Below, piece after piece: positions 4,019-5,630 of a stretch of DNA of 5,630 nucleotides. The notes below the pieces were generated by a model. That model was not told where the DNA came from. It was given only the letters and a program-made list of their open reading frames with translations, and made no database searches. Source of the DNA: an archaeon. GTDB lineage: Archaea; Nanobdellota; Nanobdellia; Pacearchaeales; GW2011-AR1. Each line of letters begins with the position of its first letter. The first letter of the stretch is position 1. The stretch spans positions 1 through 5,630 of the forward strand of contig DAIENA010000030.1 of assembly GCA_027341315.1 (NCBI GenBank), given 5' to 3'. The position numbers and the translations under genes are program-made.

Positions 4019-5242
4019 ATGATAAAAGATTTGGACAAAAAAATAAAAGCGTACGCGTTGAAAAACGCCGTTCATTACGACGGAAAAGCGAATCCGGGCT
4101 CGGTCGTTTCGGCTCTTTTTAACGAGGGACTCGAAAAATCTGAAGTTAAATCAGTCATGCCGCAAATTCAAAAAACGATTCAGGAAATTTCTAAATTAAA
4201 TCTCGACGAACAAAAAAAAGAATTTGAGAAAATCAAAAAAATTATTTCAGAGCGCGAATCCCGTGAAGGGCTTGAGGAACTTCCGAACGTTCCAAAGACG
4301 GGCGTCGTAATGCGGTTCGCGCCGGCAGCGTCGGGACCGATGCACTTGGGACACGCAATCACCGGAACTATAACTTCGTTGTATGTAAAAAAATACGGCG
4401 GAAAATTTTACATAAGAATTGAGGATACAAATCCCGAAAAAGTTTTTGCCGACTGTTATAAAACATTTAAGGATGACTGCGACTGGCTTTTTGGAAATGT
4501 TACAGAATATATCATTCAGTCTGACAGAATGAAAATTTATTATGAATACGCTGAAAAGTTAATTAACAAAAAAGGGGCTTACGTCTGTGAATGTTCCCCT
4601 GAAGAATTCAAAAAGTTTGCAGATTTGAAAGAAAATTGCCCATGCAGAAAAAAAACTGTTAAAAAAAATCTTGATGACTGGAAAAAAATGCTCGACGAAA
4701 AAGGATTTTCCGAGGGAAAAGCTGTTTTAAGATTTAAAACTCCTGAAGAAGAAGGCGGAATGAAAAACCCAAATCCCGCGATGAGAGACTTTCCCCTCGC
4801 AAGAATTAATTTAACAAAACATCCGCGCCAGGGAAATAAATATCGTGTCTGGCCTTTAATGCATTTTGCGGTTCCAGTTGACGACATTGAATATAATATG
4901 ACCCATATCATAAGAGCAAAAGAACATATGGACAATGCAAAGAGGCAGAAAATGTTTTACAAAGTTCTTGGTTTTGAAAAAAAATTCCCATGGACTTTTT
5001 TTATGGGGCGAATCAAATTTAAGGACTTACCGCTCTCGAAAAGAAAAATTGTCGCGGCAATTGAAGCCGGTGAATTTTCAGGCTGGGACGACGAACGACT
5101 TCCGACACTTTCTTCTTTGAGAAAAAAAGGTTACAAGCCCGAGGCGTTTTACAAATTTGCGGAGCAACGCGGATTAACGGACGTCGACAAAGTGATGGAT
5201 TCGAAAGACTTTTTTAAAGTTCTTGACGAGTTTAATAAATAA
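4019..5242 (+). CDS. gltX: Archaeal-type glutamyl-tRNA synthetase lacking the anticodon-binding domain
   Basis: A class I synthetase that would charge tRNA with glutamate in the cytosol, and in archaea usually also mischarges tRNA-Gln for later amidation. The N-terminal archaeal helical domain is clear (ALKNAVHYDGKANPGSVVSA, 13-32). The catalytic core has the HIGH motif HLGH (109-112), RIEDTN (133-138), a CxC...CxC zinc knuckle (C190, C192, C207, C209), VPVDDIEYNMTHIIRAKEHM (285-304) and the KMSKS equivalent LSKRK (339-343). EFSGWDDERLPTL (352-364) marks the helical region after the core. The protein ends at residue 407, whereas archaeal GluRS is usually about 550-570 residues; the missing part is the two anticodon-binding beta barrels. 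Only 93 nt separate the stop from the next gene, so a frameshift cannot hide them. The usual APNPSGP is APAASGP (101-107) here. A tRNA-independent or specialised paralog is possible, but GluRS is the best call. Confidence 0.88.
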   Translation: MIKDLDKKIKAYALKNAVHYDGKANPGSVVSALFNEGLEKSEVKSVMPQIQKTIQEISKLNLDEQKKEFEKIKKIISERESREGLEELPNVPKTGVVMRFAPAASGPMHLGHAITGTITSLYVKKYGGKFYIRIEDTNPEKVFADCYKTFKDDCDWLFGNVTEYIIQSDRMKIYYEYAEKLINKKGAYVCECSPEEFKKFADLKENCPCRKKTVKKNLDDWKKMLDEKGFSEGKAVLRFKTPEEEGGMKNPNPAMRDFPLARINLTKHPRQGNKYRVWPLMHFAVPVDDIEYNMTHIIRAKEHMDNAKRQKMFYKVLGFEKKFPWTFFMGRIKFKDLPLSKRKIVAAIEAGEFSGWDDERLPTLSSLRKKGYKPEAFYKFAEQRGLTDVDKVMDSKDFFKVLDEFNK

Positions 5243-5266
5243 TTTTGTTCTACGAGGAGCATAACC

Positions 5267-5275
5267 TTTTTATAG
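5267..5275 (+). promoter_or_regulatory. TATA-like box of the pilin gene
   Basis: TTTTTATAG in the 93-nt gap after gltX is the best TATA match. Transcription would start near 5297, giving a leader of about 38 nt, unlike the leaderless genes to the left. Confidence 0.4.
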
Positions 5276-5296
5276 TAGTTTTTATTATTAGTTAAA

Positions 5297-5309
5297 GCAG
5301 TGATGCTGC
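5297..5309 (+). other. Short hairpin at the predicted 5' end of the pilin mRNA
   Basis: GCAG and CTGC pair around a TGATG loop. The stem is only four base pairs, but it lies where the transcript is predicted to begin, so it could protect the 5' end or be chance. Confidence 0.2.
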
Positions 5310-5324
5310 AAATAGAATCTATAA

Positions 5325-5332
5325 GGGGGTGA
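5325..5332 (+). promoter_or_regulatory. Shine-Dalgarno sequence of the pilin gene
   Basis: GGGGGTGA can pair over all eight bases with the usual archaeal 16S 3' end (complement of GGAGGTGA), with one G-U wobble, and lies three bases before the ATG at 5336. It is the only convincing ribosome binding site in the window and fixes the pilin start. Confidence 0.75.
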
Positions 5333-5335
5333 AAA

Positions 5336-5630
5336 ATGAGAACAGGAAAAAAAGGATTGTCAACGGTTGTAACAACTTTGATTATTATACTTTTGGTTCT
5401 TGCTGCTATTGGAATTATCTGGGGACCAATAAAGAGTCTTTTATCTAATAGTACAAGTTCACTTGATCAATCCAAATGTTTTAACTTGGATATTAAGGCA
5501 ACGAAAGTAGTAAATGCTACTTCCCCTGCAGGAAGTGCTACAAGTTATCTTGTTACACTAAAAAGATCTGATTCCGGAAGTGGAATAGATCAGGCCGGTG
5601 CAAAGTTGATTTTCTACGGCGGTCAAAATA
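5336..5630 (+). CDS. Type IV pilin/archaellin-like protein (C-terminus beyond right edge)
   Basis: The first 98 residues of a surface pilin-like protein. The N-terminus MRTGKKGLST has the class III signal: a short basic leader, cleavage expected after G7 by a prepilin peptidase (PibD/EppA type), then L8-S9. The following hydrophobic helix spans about 10-29 (TVVTTLIIILLVLAAIGIIW) and would anchor the subunit in the membrane before packing into the filament core. After it, a Ser/Thr-rich segment (35-42) leads into the start of an extracellular domain with one Cys (C48) and strand-like stretches (LDIKATKVVN, 51-60; SYLVTLKRS, 70-78). The length is unknown because the window ends. It follows gltX in the same direction, but its own TATA-like box, leader and strong Shine-Dalgarno sequence suggest independent, probably high expression. 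It could be an adhesion pilin, an archaellin or another exported protein of this class; the visible part does not decide. Confidence 0.85.
   Translation, partial: MRTGKKGLSTVVTTLIIILLVLAAIGIIWGPIKSLLSNSTSSLDQSKCFNLDIKATKVVNATSPAGSATSYLVTLKRSDSGSGIDQAGAKLIFYGGQN

Noticed and set aside
4579..4935. Minus-strand 118-residue frame inside gltX
   Set aside because: It is antisense to the zinc-knuckle and catalytic regions of GluRS, whose motifs are unmistakable on the plus strand.
5243..5335. A frameshifted or separate anticodon-binding domain after gltX
   Set aside because: The 93-nt gap is far too short and holds the pilin promoter and leader. The gltX frame reads only ten meaningless codons before TAG.

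Overview
The window looks like low-GC archaeal chromosome, most likely from a DPANN-type lineage (Pacearchaeota/Woesearchaeota-like; this lineage is inference). Four things point there: a glutamyl-tRNA synthetase of the archaeal family with its N-terminal helical domain, a pilin-like protein with a class III (prepilin peptidase) signal peptide, AT-rich TATA-like boxes centred about 26-27 nt upstream of most start codons (leaderless transcription), and very tight gene packing. No gap between genes exceeds about 95 nt. I see no tRNA, rRNA, CRISPR array or insertion sequence.

Left arm, minus strand (1-2287): three proteins of unknown function in the same direction. They are an acidic protein running off the left edge (1-419), a small basic protein (448-831) and a 463-residue helical protein with a charged tail (896-2287). 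Each has its own TATA-like box at the leaderless distance.

Middle (2288-3984): a 76-bp divergent promoter region separates the 463-residue gene from a 118-residue coiled-coil protein (2364-2720). Next come two methyltransferase-like genes poor in CpG and rich in AT-ending codons: a soluble class I SAM methyltransferase (2725-3390) and a membrane isoprenylcysteine methyltransferase-like gene (3421-3984). The second is interrupted by a single in-frame TGA at codon 138, and the family's C-terminal motifs continue in the same frame beyond it.

Right arm (3985-5630): an archaeal-type GluRS of only 407 residues that stops where the anticodon-binding barrels should begin and has an altered ATP-site signature. 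It is followed by the start of a pilin-like gene that, unlike its neighbours, has a good Shine-Dalgarno sequence and an apparent leader.

The strongest observations are the TGA-interrupted membrane methyltransferase, the GluRS without an anticodon-binding domain, and an exact 18-nt promoter repeat placed 39 nt upstream of two consecutive start codons. I found no clear new defence or mobile system. The divergent pair at 896-2720 is the best candidate for an undescribed lineage-specific function.
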